Origin: Actinoplanes aureus
GTDB lineage: Bacteria; Actinomycetota; Actinomycetes; Mycobacteriales; Micromonosporaceae
Assembly (NCBI RefSeq): GCF_015704865.1
Contig: NZ_JADQTO010000004.1
Location: forward strand, 322,755-386,754
DNA: 64,000 bases
Direction of reading: 5' to 3'
Positions within the stretch are counted from its first letter, which is position 1; the number at the start of each line of letters is the position of its first letter. Both the position numbers and the translations under genes were made by a program. Below, piece by piece: positions 56,858-64,000 of the stretch. The notes beneath the pieces are model-generated. The model was not told the DNA's origin. It made no database searches and saw nothing but the letters and a program-made list of their open reading frames with translations.

Positions 56858-59375
56858 TGTTCACCTCGTACGGGATGATCACTTCGGGTGTGCGGTGCAC
56901 GGATCGGTCGAAGAACAGCGCCCTCCTGCGCCGCGGGTGCCAGACCGGACCTTCGGGTTGCGGGTGCAGCGGAGCGAGGTCGGCGCCCGGAACGTCGAGT
57001 GCCACCCAGGCGCCGATCGTGTCCAGGTCACCCAGCCGGGCTGTCGAACGCCACCAGCCGAGCACGTGGGTGCGCTGTTCCGGTCCGTCGGCCAGCAGGG
57101 TCCGCAGGGCGGCCTGATGCTCGGGGCCGGCCTCGTCCAGCGCGTAGCCGAGCACGTACCGCGGGACGTCGGAGTGGGTCAGGTCGAAATGGACGTCGGT
57201 GGTGTCGTACCAGTCGGCGGCGGGGAGCTCGGCGACCAGGCGGGCCGCGGCACGTTCCGCCTCGGGCGCCAGGCAGACCACGCTGAAGTGCGCGGGGCCC
57301 TGCGCGGCGAGGGACAGTGCGGCGGCCGCGAGCACGTCACAGGCCTCATCGGTACGCGTACCGAGCACCGCCAGGTTCCGTCCCGGCATCCGTCCGAGCC
57401 GAAGCCGGGCCGGCTGTGCCGCGACGTCGATCCGCTCGCCGAGCACCGCCCCCGGGGACGACCCGACCGGCGCGTCCACCGACGGCACCCGTCCCGACGG
57501 CCGGTACGCGGCCGGCAGCCGCGGGACCGCGCCCCCGTCGAAGAGTCGCGGCTCCTCGCAGCCGAGCGGCCGGTTCCGCCACAGCCTGCGCTGGACGGTG
57601 CGCCAGGCGCCGCGGTCACCGGCGTCCGGCAGCCGGACCACGCGGTTGGCCCCGGCCACGCCGGACATGGTGTTCACCACCGCGTGGAAGCGGGGGATGA
57701 CGGCCGCGGCCAGGTTGTCGCCGGCCAGGATCCCGTGCGCCTTGGGCAGCGCGATCCGCAGCTTGAACCGGCCGATCAGTTCGGTACGGCCGGGCAGCGC
57801 GGTCTCCCCGGCCGAGAAGATCAGATGGATGCCCTGTGCCCGGCCGCGCGAGGCCAGGTCCTCCAGTAGTCCGGCGGCCTCGTCGGCGATCGCGTCCCGG
57901 CCGTCGAGCAGCACCGGGAACTCGTCGATCACCGCGACGATCCGGGGCCAGTGGCCGGCCGGGTCCGCGCTGCGCAGCTCGGCCAGGTTGCCCGCGCCGT
58001 ACCGTTTGGCGGCCTGGGCCCGGCTGCGCAGCTCCTCGCCGAGGTGACGCAGCATGGCCAGCCCGAACTCGCGATCGTTGCTGACGTTGATCCCGGTGAG
58101 GCGCACCTGTGGCAGCCAGCTGGGGTCGCGGGGGCCGGGGGCGTACCGGGCGAAGGACACGCCCGCCGCGAAGTCGAGCAGGTAGAGGGCGAGCTCCTCC
58201 GGGCCGTACCGGGCGGCGAGCGAACCCAGCCAGGTGTAGATCAGGTTGGTCTTGCCGGATCCGGGCGGCCCGCCGATCAGCGCGTGCGGAGTGTCGTCAT
58301 CGAGCGGCACCTCGACCAGCGTCTGGTCGGTGCTGTCGCCGATCGGCGCCAGCAGGCCGTTCCGGGACGACTCGATCCACTGCCGGGCCGGCTCCAGGTC
58401 GGCGATCCGGGCCGGTGGCGGCCCGGCTCGCAGCCGCTCCGCCGCACCCTGGCAGAACGCGGTGATCCGCTCCGCGGCGGGTGGCGGGTCCAGGCGGATC
58501 TCCAGCCGGCCGAGCGAGCCGCAGGTGGCGATCTGGTCGCGGACCACGATCCGTTCCACCGTGGGATGCGACTCCAGCGGCAGCCCCCGGACCACCAGGT
58601 GCACCCCGCACGCCACCCCGGTACGCGCGATCCGGTTCAGTTGCGCCTGCTGCCCCGCGGTCAGCTCGGCGGCGGCCGCCTGATCCGCGAGCAGCACCAC
58701 GAGCCGCCACGGCGCCGGTTCGGACCCGGCCCTCTCGTTGACCCGGCAGATGTGCTCGACCAGGTCGTCGAGGAGCGACCCGAGCCCGCCGGGCCCGACC
58801 AGCGCCGGTCCCAGCGGTGCGAACGGGGCGAGCGTCTCGCCGAGGTGCTCCGGGTCGTAGACGGTGAGCTGCACATCGCCGGCCCGGGTGCTGCCGAGTG
58901 CCCGGAGCAGCACCCCGGTGATCACCTCGTCGAGGACCCGCGCCGGGCCCGTCAGGTGCAGGTGGGCGGCACCGAGCAGCGGGACCAGGCCGGGCAGCGT
59001 GGTGGTCTCGTCGAACGAGATGGCCCCGATGCGCAGCAGTCCGGGACGGCCGCCCGGCTCCGGCTCGCTCGGCGCCCAGAGCCGCCACGGCGCTCCCGCG
59101 GCCCCGGTCGCGCTGACCGTGGCCAGGCCACGCAGGTGGCCGGCGAGCTTGGTGGCCTCGTCCTGGTAGCGCCGCTGGATGTCGTCGCGGGCCGCCTCCC
59201 GGGCCGCGGCCAGCTGGGTCAGGCACGTGGCGTACGCGTCGCGGACCAGCCGCCGCCGGTTCTGCGCCTCGCCACGCGCCGACTCGGCCGCGGCAAGCAC
59301 GGCCCGAGCGGTGCCACGCGCCTCGGCCAGTTCCTGCCGGACCGCGGCGACGAGCGCGTTGCGGTGACTACCCAC
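56844..59375 (-). CDS. FtsK/SpoIIIE-domain ATPase
   Basis: An 843-residue soluble protein. The first 90 residues are a charged coiled coil (RQELAEARGTARAVLAAAES). The middle holds a FtsK/SpoIIIE ATPase core with Walker A GGPPGSGKTNLIYTWLGS (about residue 370) and a Walker B-like IVAVIDEFPVLLDG. A second, degenerate P-loop-like domain follows (RNLAVLGTRTDEACDVLAAA). It resembles the multi-domain ATPases of type VII-like secretion or DNA translocation but lacks the usual membrane helices and ESX partners. A coiled-coil membrane protein is encoded next to it. DNA or protein transport cannot be told apart here. Confidence 0.88.
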   Translation of the reverse strand: MGSHRNALVAAVRQELAEARGTARAVLAAAESARGEAQNRRRLVRDAYATCLTQLAAAREAARDDIQRRYQDEATKLAGHLRGLATVSATGAAGAPWRLWAPSEPEPGGRPGLLRIGAISFDETTTLPGLVPLLGAAHLHLTGPARVLDEVITGVLLRALGSTRAGDVQLTVYDPEHLGETLAPFAPLGPALVGPGGLGSLLDDLVEHICRVNERAGSEPAPWRLVVLLADQAAAAELTAGQQAQLNRIARTGVACGVHLVVRGLPLESHPTVERIVVRDQIATCGSLGRLEIRLDPPPAAERITAFCQGAAERLRAGPPPARIADLEPARQWIESSRNGLLAPIGDSTDQTLVEVPLDDDTPHALIGGPPGSGKTNLIYTWLGSLAARYGPEELALYLLDFAAGVSFARYAPGPRDPSWLPQVRLTGINVSNDREFGLAMLRHLGEELRSRAQAAKRYGAGNLAELRSADPAGHWPRIVAVIDEFPVLLDGRDAIADEAAGLLEDLASRGRAQGIHLIFSAGETALPGRTELIGRFKLRIALPKAHGILAGDNLAAAVIPRFHAVVNTMSGVAGANRVVRLPDAGDRGAWRTVQRRLWRNRPLGCEEPRLFDGGAVPRLPAAYRPSGRVPSVDAPVGSSPGAVLGERIDVAAQPARLRLGRMPGRNLAVLGTRTDEACDVLAAAALSLAAQGPAHFSVVCLAPEAERAAARLVAELPAADWYDTTDVHFDLTHSDVPRYVLGYALDEAGPEHQAALRTLLADGPEQRTHVLGWWRSTARLGDLDTIGAWVALDVPGADLAPLHPQPEGPVWHPRRRRALFFDRSVHRTPEVIIPYEVNSDHT

Positions 59376-59378
59376 GCC

Positions 59379-59404
59379 ATCCCCCGGAGCCCATGGTGGG
59401 GGAT
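59379..59404. repeat. hairpin in the leader of the FtsK-like gene
   Basis: ATCCCCC and GGGGGAT pair with a 12-base loop, 4 bases upstream of the start codon on the minus strand; it may influence translation. A TTTTAG tail is on the plus strand only, where no gene ends. Confidence 0.4.
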
Positions 59405-59449
59405 TTTAGCCATTTCCGCACCTTTTGGGGTTTTAGCGGTGCGTGTCGC

Positions 59450-60793
59450 TCAGGGTTGGCGTGTCGCTATCTCGTCCGTGGCCGGTCGCCCCGGCAACGC
59501 CCGGTGCCGGCCCCCGAGCTCGGTCCAGAGCCGCTCGGCCACCACCATCGCGGCTTCCCGCTGCCACTGCCGGGTGACGTCCTGCGGCACATAACGCCGG
59601 AACCAGTCCACGGCCAGCCGCGCCTCCCGGCTCATCCCGTCACTCCGCTGCCGCCGCGCATACGGGTTCAGCCCCAGCACACAGCAGAACTGGAGCACGT
59701 TGTAATACCGCCACTCGTCCGTGGTGCTGAACGGGCCCGGCGGCCGCAACGCCGAAACCGACTCCCGGAGCACCGCCCGCAACTCCCGCGCCCGGGCCCG
59801 CGGCTGATCCTCCCGCCCGGCCAGCCGCCGCTCCACCACCGGCATGTCGGTCAGCGGGCTTCGTGCCAACCGGTCCAGGTCACCGAAGTCGTTGAGAGCC
59901 CGCCGGGTCAGCCGCAGAAATTCCGGTTCACCGATCGCACCCAACCGGCGCGGCTCCCGTCGCCGCAGCAGCGCGTCCGCGTTCAGGAACAGGGTCGCCC
60001 GGTCGGATCGCAGCGCGACGTCGTCGTAAAGCGCCACCCGGTCCAGCAGCCGCCGCAGCCGCCCGGCCAGGCCGGCTGCCGCCGACATGGCCGCCACCAC
60101 GCCGAACTGCACCAGAACCACCCCGTCATGGTCCGGGACCAGCAGCATGGTCACCGCGGCGGGCAGCGCCACCAGCACGGTCACGGCGACCCCGGCGACC
60201 AGCGAACGGCGCACGTCCGGACGCAGCCGCTCACCAGACTCCATCGCATGGGCCACCGCGATCAGATAGCCGACCGCCAGCAGGTCCACGCCGATCGCCC
60301 CGATCAGCAGCATGTCCCCGTCCAGCTCGGCGGGGGAGAGCAGAAGGCCGAGGCCGGACGCGTACAACACGGCCATCACGGTCAGAGCGGACGGAAGCAT
60401 GCGCGGCACGATCCGGCCCCGGTGCCGCCAGAGCAGCGTCAGGCCGCCGAGCAGCGGACTCAGCGCGATCAGCCGGCCCACCCCGGGCAGAGCGATCACC
60501 ATCGGCAGGAAGAGCACGCCCAGAATCAGGGCGCCGCGGTCGATCGGCCGCCGCTCCGGCGGCGTCAGCGGCAGCAGCGCCACCACCGAACCGGCCCAAC
60601 CGAGGGCCGGCAGGCAGAGGAAGACCTGGGCGGGCATGGCATCCGGTGCGATGGTCCAGGCCGCGACCCCGATGGCGTACGCCACCAGCGCCGCCGCCGA
60701 CCAGCGGAGCACCCAGCGCCGCGGATCACGCCCGATCAGATAGCAGGCGAGCCAGCAGGACAGGGCGAAAGCGGGTACGGCGACTGCGGGCAC
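59450..60793 (-). CDS. multi-span membrane protein with cytoplasmic helical domain
   Basis: A 447-residue protein with about eight membrane segments in its first 260 residues, followed by a 190-residue Arg-rich soluble domain with ALYDDVALRSDRATLFLNAD-like helices and a WRYYNVLQFCCVLGLNPYAR segment. I recognise no family. The start is set at the GTG (60793); an in-frame TTG at 60805 would add four residues. Neither has a ribosome binding site. It is upstream of the FtsK-like gene on the same strand, 74 bases apart, and may belong to the same membrane system. Confidence 0.75.
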   Translation of the reverse strand: MPAVAVPAFALSCWLACYLIGRDPRRWVLRWSAAALVAYAIGVAAWTIAPDAMPAQVFLCLPALGWAGSVVALLPLTPPERRPIDRGALILGVLFLPMVIALPGVGRLIALSPLLGGLTLLWRHRGRIVPRMLPSALTVMAVLYASGLGLLLSPAELDGDMLLIGAIGVDLLAVGYLIAVAHAMESGERLRPDVRRSLVAGVAVTVLVALPAAVTMLLVPDHDGVVLVQFGVVAAMSAAAGLAGRLRRLLDRVALYDDVALRSDRATLFLNADALLRRREPRRLGAIGEPEFLRLTRRALNDFGDLDRLARSPLTDMPVVERRLAGREDQPRARARELRAVLRESVSALRPPGPFSTTDEWRYYNVLQFCCVLGLNPYARRQRSDGMSREARLAVDWFRRYVPQDVTRQWQREAAMVVAERLWTELGGRHRALPGRPATDEIATRQP

Positions 60794-60841
60794 CCGAGAA
60801 GTCAACCAAACAGTTGCCGCGTCTCGACACCCGAGATTCGT

Positions 60842-61462
60842 TCACACTGAACCGACCCCGCGGCGGAAAACCGATGCAACCCCGCTTTTACGCCTACGCC
60901 GTCGCCGTACCACCCAGACCGCGCCGACCAGCAGCACGAGCAGGCCGATCAGCACCAGCACCGGAAGCACAATGGCCAGAATCGACATCGCCACACTGCC
61001 GAAATCCTCGGCGGTGCTGGCGACCGGAGCGCCGAAGCCGGCCGTGGTGGCGTTCACCACCGGCCGGGAAGCGGTCTTGACGGCGTGCACGCCCAGCGCG
61101 ATCAAACCGCCGGCCACGATCGGCACCCACTGATGTGAGGTGAAGAACGTGCCCGGGTCCGAGACGGTCACCGTCTCCGAAGCCGACCCGGCGCCGAACG
61201 CCAGCCCGCCGGCCGTCGGCCGGACGAACGTCTGCACCATGTCGTTCAGGTGGTCCACGACCGGGACCTTGTCGGCCACCACCTCGATCGCCAGCAGCAG
61301 GCTCAGAATCACCAGAGTCCAGCCGTTGGCCAGCCAGGACCAGCCCGTCGGCAGGCTGATCGCCTCCGTGTAGCGAGCCAGCAGACCCATCGTCAGCAGT
61401 GGAATATATGCATTCAGGCCCGCGGATGCCGCGAGGCCGGTACCGGTCAATGCTTCGAACAC
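60842..61462 (-). CDS. DUF4126-domain membrane protein
   Basis: A 206-residue protein with about five membrane segments. The start FEALTGTGLAASAGLNAYIP matches the DUF4126 pattern (GxGLAxxAGxNAYxPLL), a family of small membrane proteins without proven function. The tail is basic (RRRRRRKS). The GTG at 61462 is chosen over the long upstream frame, because it gives the conserved N-terminus and lies 6 bases after a CATGCT hexamer. It is divergent from nucS with only 60 bases between the two start codons. Confidence 0.82.
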   Translation of the reverse strand: MFEALTGTGLAASAGLNAYIPLLTMGLLARYTEAISLPTGWSWLANGWTLVILSLLLAIEVVADKVPVVDHLNDMVQTFVRPTAGGLAFGAGSASETVTVSDPGTFFTSHQWVPIVAGGLIALGVHAVKTASRPVVNATTAGFGAPVASTAEDFGSVAMSILAIVLPVLVLIGLLVLLVGAVWVVRRRRRRKSGVASVFRRGVGSV

Positions 61463-61468
61463 GAAACC

Positions 61469-61474
61469 AGCATG
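61469..61474 (-). promoter_or_regulatory. leaderless -10 box of the DUF4126 gene
   Basis: Minus-strand CATGCT, 6 bases before the GTG at 61462. Confidence 0.4.
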
Positions 61475-61510
61475 GCACCGGCATGCGAACCCCGCCGGGT
61501 ACGCGTCGGG

Positions 61511-61516
61511 TAGTGT
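61511..61516 (+). promoter_or_regulatory. leaderless -10 box of nucS
   Basis: TAGTGT, 6 bases before the GTG at 61523, back to back with the DUF4126 promoter. Confidence 0.55.
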
Positions 61517-61522
61517 CGCCCG

Positions 61523-62182
61523 GTGCGTCTGGTCATCGCGAAGTGCTCCGTGGACTATGTCGGCCGTCTCTCCGCCCACCTGCCACCGGCGGTGCGGCTG
61601 CTTATGGTGAAAGCCGACGGGTCGGTGTCCATTCACGCCGACGACCGTGCCTACAAGCCACTCAACTGGATGAGCCCGCCCTGCAAACTGCAGGAGGCGC
61701 CGGGCGTCTGGAAGGTGGTGAACAAGGCCGGCGAGGAGCTGCGGATCACGCTCGAGGAGATCTTCCAGGACTACTCGTACGAGCTGGGGGTCGACCCCGG
61801 TCTGCAGAAGGACGGCGTGGAGGCGCACCTCCAGGAGTTGCTGGCGGAGCACCCGGAGACGTTCGGCGAGGGGTGGACACTGGTCCGCCGGGAGTTCATG
61901 ACCGCGATCGGTCCGGTGGACCTGCTGTGCAAGGACGCTTCGGGCGGCTCGGTGGCCGTCGAGGTGAAGCGGCGTGGCGAGATCGATGGGGTTGAGCAGC
62001 TGACCCGCTACCTCGAACTGATGAACCGCGACCCGCTGCTGGCCCCGGTCAAGGGCATCTTCGCGGCGCAGGAGATCAAGCCACAGGCGCGCGTTCTTGC
62101 TACTGATCGCGGGATCCGCTGTGTCGTGGTCGACTACGACAAGTTGCGGGGTATGGAGCGGAACGAGCTCACCCTCTTCTAG
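61523..62182 (+). CDS. nucS: mismatch-specific endonuclease NucS/EndoMS
   Basis: A 219-residue nuclease that replaces MutS/MutL in Actinobacteria by cutting both strands at mismatches. The N-terminal DNA-binding half starts [20 protein letters not shown]. The C-terminal RecB-like nuclease has [20 protein letters not shown] with the catalytic Asp, Glu and Lys, and [18 protein letters not shown]. The last residues, RNELTLF, form the clamp-binding peptide that couples it to the beta sliding clamp. The GTG start is supported by a leaderless promoter. Confidence 0.96.
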   Translation: MRLVIAKCSVDYVGRLSAHLPPAVRLLMVKADGSVSIHADDRAYKPLNWMSPPCKLQEAPGVWKVVNKAGEELRITLEEIFQDYSYELGVDPGLQKDGVEAHLQELLAEHPETFGEGWTLVRREFMTAIGPVDLLCKDASGGSVAVEVKRRGEIDGVEQLTRYLELMNRDPLLAPVKGIFAAQEIKPQARVLATDRGIRCVVVDYDKLRGMERNELTLF

Positions 62183-62312
62183 AGAGCTTCCGTAGTCAGG
62201 CCCACGCTCAATGCTGTCTCAACGGCCGCCAGACAGCACTCACGTGGGGCCGGGCAAGACCCTTGAGCTCTGCTCGCGGTCTGCGTTTCTCTCGCGCTCG
62301 CGAGGTGGGGAC

Positions 62313-62386
62313 GGTTTTGGGGCGGCGATGGCCCACTCCGGGCGGTCAGGCTTGATCCCTGCGTGGACCATCACCGCCCCAAAACC
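62313..62386. repeat. 74-base inverted repeat with 24-base arms
   Basis: Arms at 62313-62336 and 62363-62386 pair at 22 of 24 positions with a 26-base loop. Both mismatches are C against A, as if two G had become A in the right arm. The outer part is GGTTTTGGGGCGG / CCGCCCCAAAACC. No target-site duplication or transposase is visible. Confidence 0.9.
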
Positions 62387-62450
62387 TTGCCTGCTCACCG
62401 TGGGCAGCGCGGCTCGCGCGAGCAGCCCGCCCGCCCGCCTCCAGCTCGCC

Positions 62451-62552
62451 TCTTCGCGGGTAGCCCGCTCCGGCCCAGGTCACCTCTTCGCGGGTAGCCT
62501 GCTCCGGCCCAGGTCACCTCTTCGCGGGCGGCTTGCTCTGGCCACCGGATGA
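62451..62552. repeat. 34-base tandem repeat, three copies
   Basis: Units at 62451, 62485 and 62519 each begin TCTTCGCGGG. The first two differ by one base in 34; the third is diverged and matches only over its first 25 bases. Confidence 0.9.
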
Positions 62553-62834
62553 GACCCCCGAACAAACGTGCGCCAGCGATGGCTCGCCGAGCCCGGCCGT
62601 CCGTCACGCACGTGTTGAGCCTGGGGGAGGTGCGTCATCGACGGCTCGCCTGGGCCGCTGCCCACCGCGACCGGCCCGACGACCTGGACCCCGCGCGGCG
62701 GCCGCTGGCAAGCCATCCCGTGTGCACCGCGGCCGGCTCCACGGCCCAGACCCCGCGCGGCGGGCGCTAGACATCTTTCGCGGTCAAGGTCCGAGCTGAC
62801 CGTTCCAGAGTGCCCGTCGCGGCAGTCGCGCGGT

Positions 62835-62865
62835 GGCCCAGCCCGGCCCAGCCCGGCCCAGCCCG
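62835..62865. repeat. 10-base tandem repeat, about three copies
   Basis: GCCCGGCCCA repeats directly, inside the non-coding region. Confidence 0.85.
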
Positions 62866-63150
62866 CTCGGCTCTGGGTGGCGCGGCACGGGCCAGCGCGG
62901 CTCGGCTCGGTGCGGCCCGGGAGGCGGTGACAGCCATCAGGCACAGCCGAGCCCGCTTCTTCGGCCTGTTGATCACTGGCGTGCGGGTGCCGGACGAGGC
63001 CTCGATTGCGTGTGTGGGCGCCAGCCGGGTGGGTCGAGCTGGCTTTCGTGCACGTCGTCCGGTTCTTCGTTACGGGCGTGGGCGGCAGCGGGGTGAGGCG
63101 AGCTGCATGGTGGGCACAGTTACGCGGTTGCTTGGGCGGCGGAGGGCCAG

Positions 63151-64000
63151 CTAGCGGGTGAGGTCTACTCGGTCGTTTGAGGTGGAGTAGGTCACGTAGG
63201 CGCGGACGCCCAGGGCGGTGACGACGGCCTGGATGGCGATGGTGGTCAGCGTGGGTGGGGTGTTGGTGGCGATGGCCAGCATCGTGGGCAGGGACAGGAT
63301 GAGCAGGTCGGGGCCGGCTACGGAGCTGAGCAGCGGACCGGTGGAGACGGTGCCCATGGGGGTGTCCAGGGGGAGCAGGTCGTTGCGGACGAAGCCGACC
63401 CGGGCTCGGCGGACGGCGGCGGCGGCGCCGATCGGGCCGAGGGTCAGGCCCAGCAGCCACCAGAGGCTGCCGGGTACCTTGCCGGTGGCCTGGAGCAGGG
63501 TCATGGCGAGGGTGGCCCAGGTGGTGGCCAGGACGGCGGGAATCGCTAGGCGCTGGGTGAGTGCCTGGCGGGAGCTCAGGCCGAGGAGGCGCAGCAGGAC
63601 CGGGTTGCCGGCGTCGGTCTTGACCGTGGCGGTGGTGGTGCCGGCGGCGATCATGGCACCTAGCGGGAGCACGGTGGCCAGGAGCCAGCCGGAGCCGCCG
63701 GCCACGAGCAGCGGCAGGGTGGTGGCGGCGGTCAGCCAGAGCAGGCGGGGCAGGTGGCGCCGGGCCAGCAGGTAGTCCTGGCCGATGAGTACCGGGAGGC
63801 GGGCCGGCGGCCGGGACGAACGTAGCCGGCGATGGGCCCAGAAGCGGCGTTCCACCATGTCGGCGACCCAGGAGGGCTCCATGCCGAAGGCCGCGTCGAA
63901 GAGGGTGCCCGCGGTCTGCGAGGACTCCAGGATGCGGTCGTTGGGAGTGCGCGCGAGTCCGCGTACCGCATGCAGGAAGCCGGCGGTGACCAGGACCGTG
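63151..64000 (-). CDS. multi-span membrane protein, N-terminus beyond the window (DUF6297-like)
   Basis: The C-terminal 283 codons of a membrane protein read from outside the window; the frame is open to base 64000. The visible part has a cytoplasmic segment (GLARTPNDRILESSQTAGTL, then GMEPSWVADMVERRFWAHRR) and about six membrane helices (LLWLTAATTLPLLVAGGSGW, WWLLGLTLGPIGAAAAVRRA and others). It resembles actinobacterial membrane proteins of the DUF6297 type, permease-like components that sit beside an ABC ATPase; that is a weak recollection. An internal ATG at 63882 is unlikely to be the true start because coding character continues upstream. Confidence 0.65.
   Translation of the reverse strand, partial: TVLVTAGFLHAVRGLARTPNDRILESSQTAGTLFDAAFGMEPSWVADMVERRFWAHRRLRSSRPPARLPVLIGQDYLLARRHLPRLLWLTAATTLPLLVAGGSGWLLATVLPLGAMIAAGTTTATVKTDAGNPVLLRLLGLSSRQALTQRLAIPAVLATTWATLAMTLLQATGKVPGSLWWLLGLTLGPIGAAAAVRRARVGFVRNDLLPLDTPMGTVSTGPLLSSVAGPDLLILSLPTMLAIATNTPPTLTTIAIQAVVTALGVRAYVTYSTSNDRVDLTR

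Larger units (their letters stand above)
62183..63150. other. 968-base non-coding, repeat-rich region
   Basis: No convincing gene lies between nucS and the last gene. The open frames on both strands are Arg/Pro/Ala/His-rich, lack ribosome binding sites and conflict with each other. The stretch holds a long inverted repeat (62313-62386), a 34-base tandem repeat (62451-62552) and a 10-base tandem repeat (62835-62865). The rest shows nothing I can interpret. Confidence 0.7.

Noticed and set aside
62313-62386. Insertion sequence or MITE with target duplication
   Set aside because: No transposase and no flanking direct repeat; kept only as an inverted repeat.
62810-63154. Plus-strand frames in the repeat-rich region
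   Set aside because: No ribosome binding site or leaderless promoter, simple-repeat translation, and no recognisable fold.
62480-63460. A 326-codon minus-strand frame across the repeat region
   Set aside because: Arg/Pro/His-rich low complexity, overlaps the last membrane gene in another frame and reads through the tandem repeats.

Overview
This is a high-GC actinobacterial chromosome segment. The gene content and order point to the family Micromonosporaceae, probably an Actinoplanes-like genus; that placement is inferred from gene families and layout, not from a database search. Coding strands are easy to follow, many genes start with GTG, and an unusual number of genes appear to be leaderless: a TANNNT-type -10 box sits 6 or 7 bases before the start codon.

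The backbone from about 10 to 55 kb follows the long housekeeping block known from Mycobacterium tuberculosis (argS, lysA, thrA/hom, thrC, thrB, rho, rpmE, prfA, hemK/prmC, sua5, small membrane protein, atp operon, DUF2550 gene, cobalamin adenosyltransferase, murA). This strain has inserted accessory genes between the conserved ones. Between thrC and thrB lie a MarR regulator, a divergent RND pump and an MFS transporter. Between rho and rpmE lie a bacterial nitric oxide synthase, a VOC protein and a three-gene RNA-repair cassette. Between prfA and prmC lie a degenerate GGDEF protein and two paralogous beta-propeller membrane proteins. After sua5 come a tyrosine phosphatase, a second Sua5, an epimerase-like protein and glyA. 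Inside the atp operon, between atpD and atpC, is an LCP-family cell-wall ligase gene.

Region 0-10 kb is accessory: a TetR-controlled multidrug exporter, a CocE-type hydrolase, a membrane Ser/Thr kinase, a capsular-polysaccharide-type glycosyltransferase with TPR repeats and a CHASE3 chemoreceptor. A tRNA-Arg(CCG) gene follows at 10.1 kb. Region 55-64 kb holds a 3-hydroxyacyl-CoA dehydrogenase, an FtsK/SpoIIIE-type ATPase with membrane partners, a DUF4126 protein, the mismatch endonuclease NucS, about 1 kb of non-coding repeat-rich DNA and a membrane protein that runs off the end of the window.

How the genes work together: lysA/hom/thrC/thrB serve the aspartate family of amino acids; argS and tRNA-Arg serve arginine decoding; rpmE, prfA, prmC and sua5 serve translation; the atp genes make the F1Fo ATP synthase; murA and the LCP protein serve the cell wall. 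The most interesting accessory content is the RNA repair cassette (Rnl1-like ligase, T4-type polynucleotide kinase/phosphatase and a second RNA ligase) embedded in the housekeeping block beside a nitric oxide synthase. Next are a probable intrinsic-terminator attenuator directly in front of rho, and the LCP gene that splits the atp operon.
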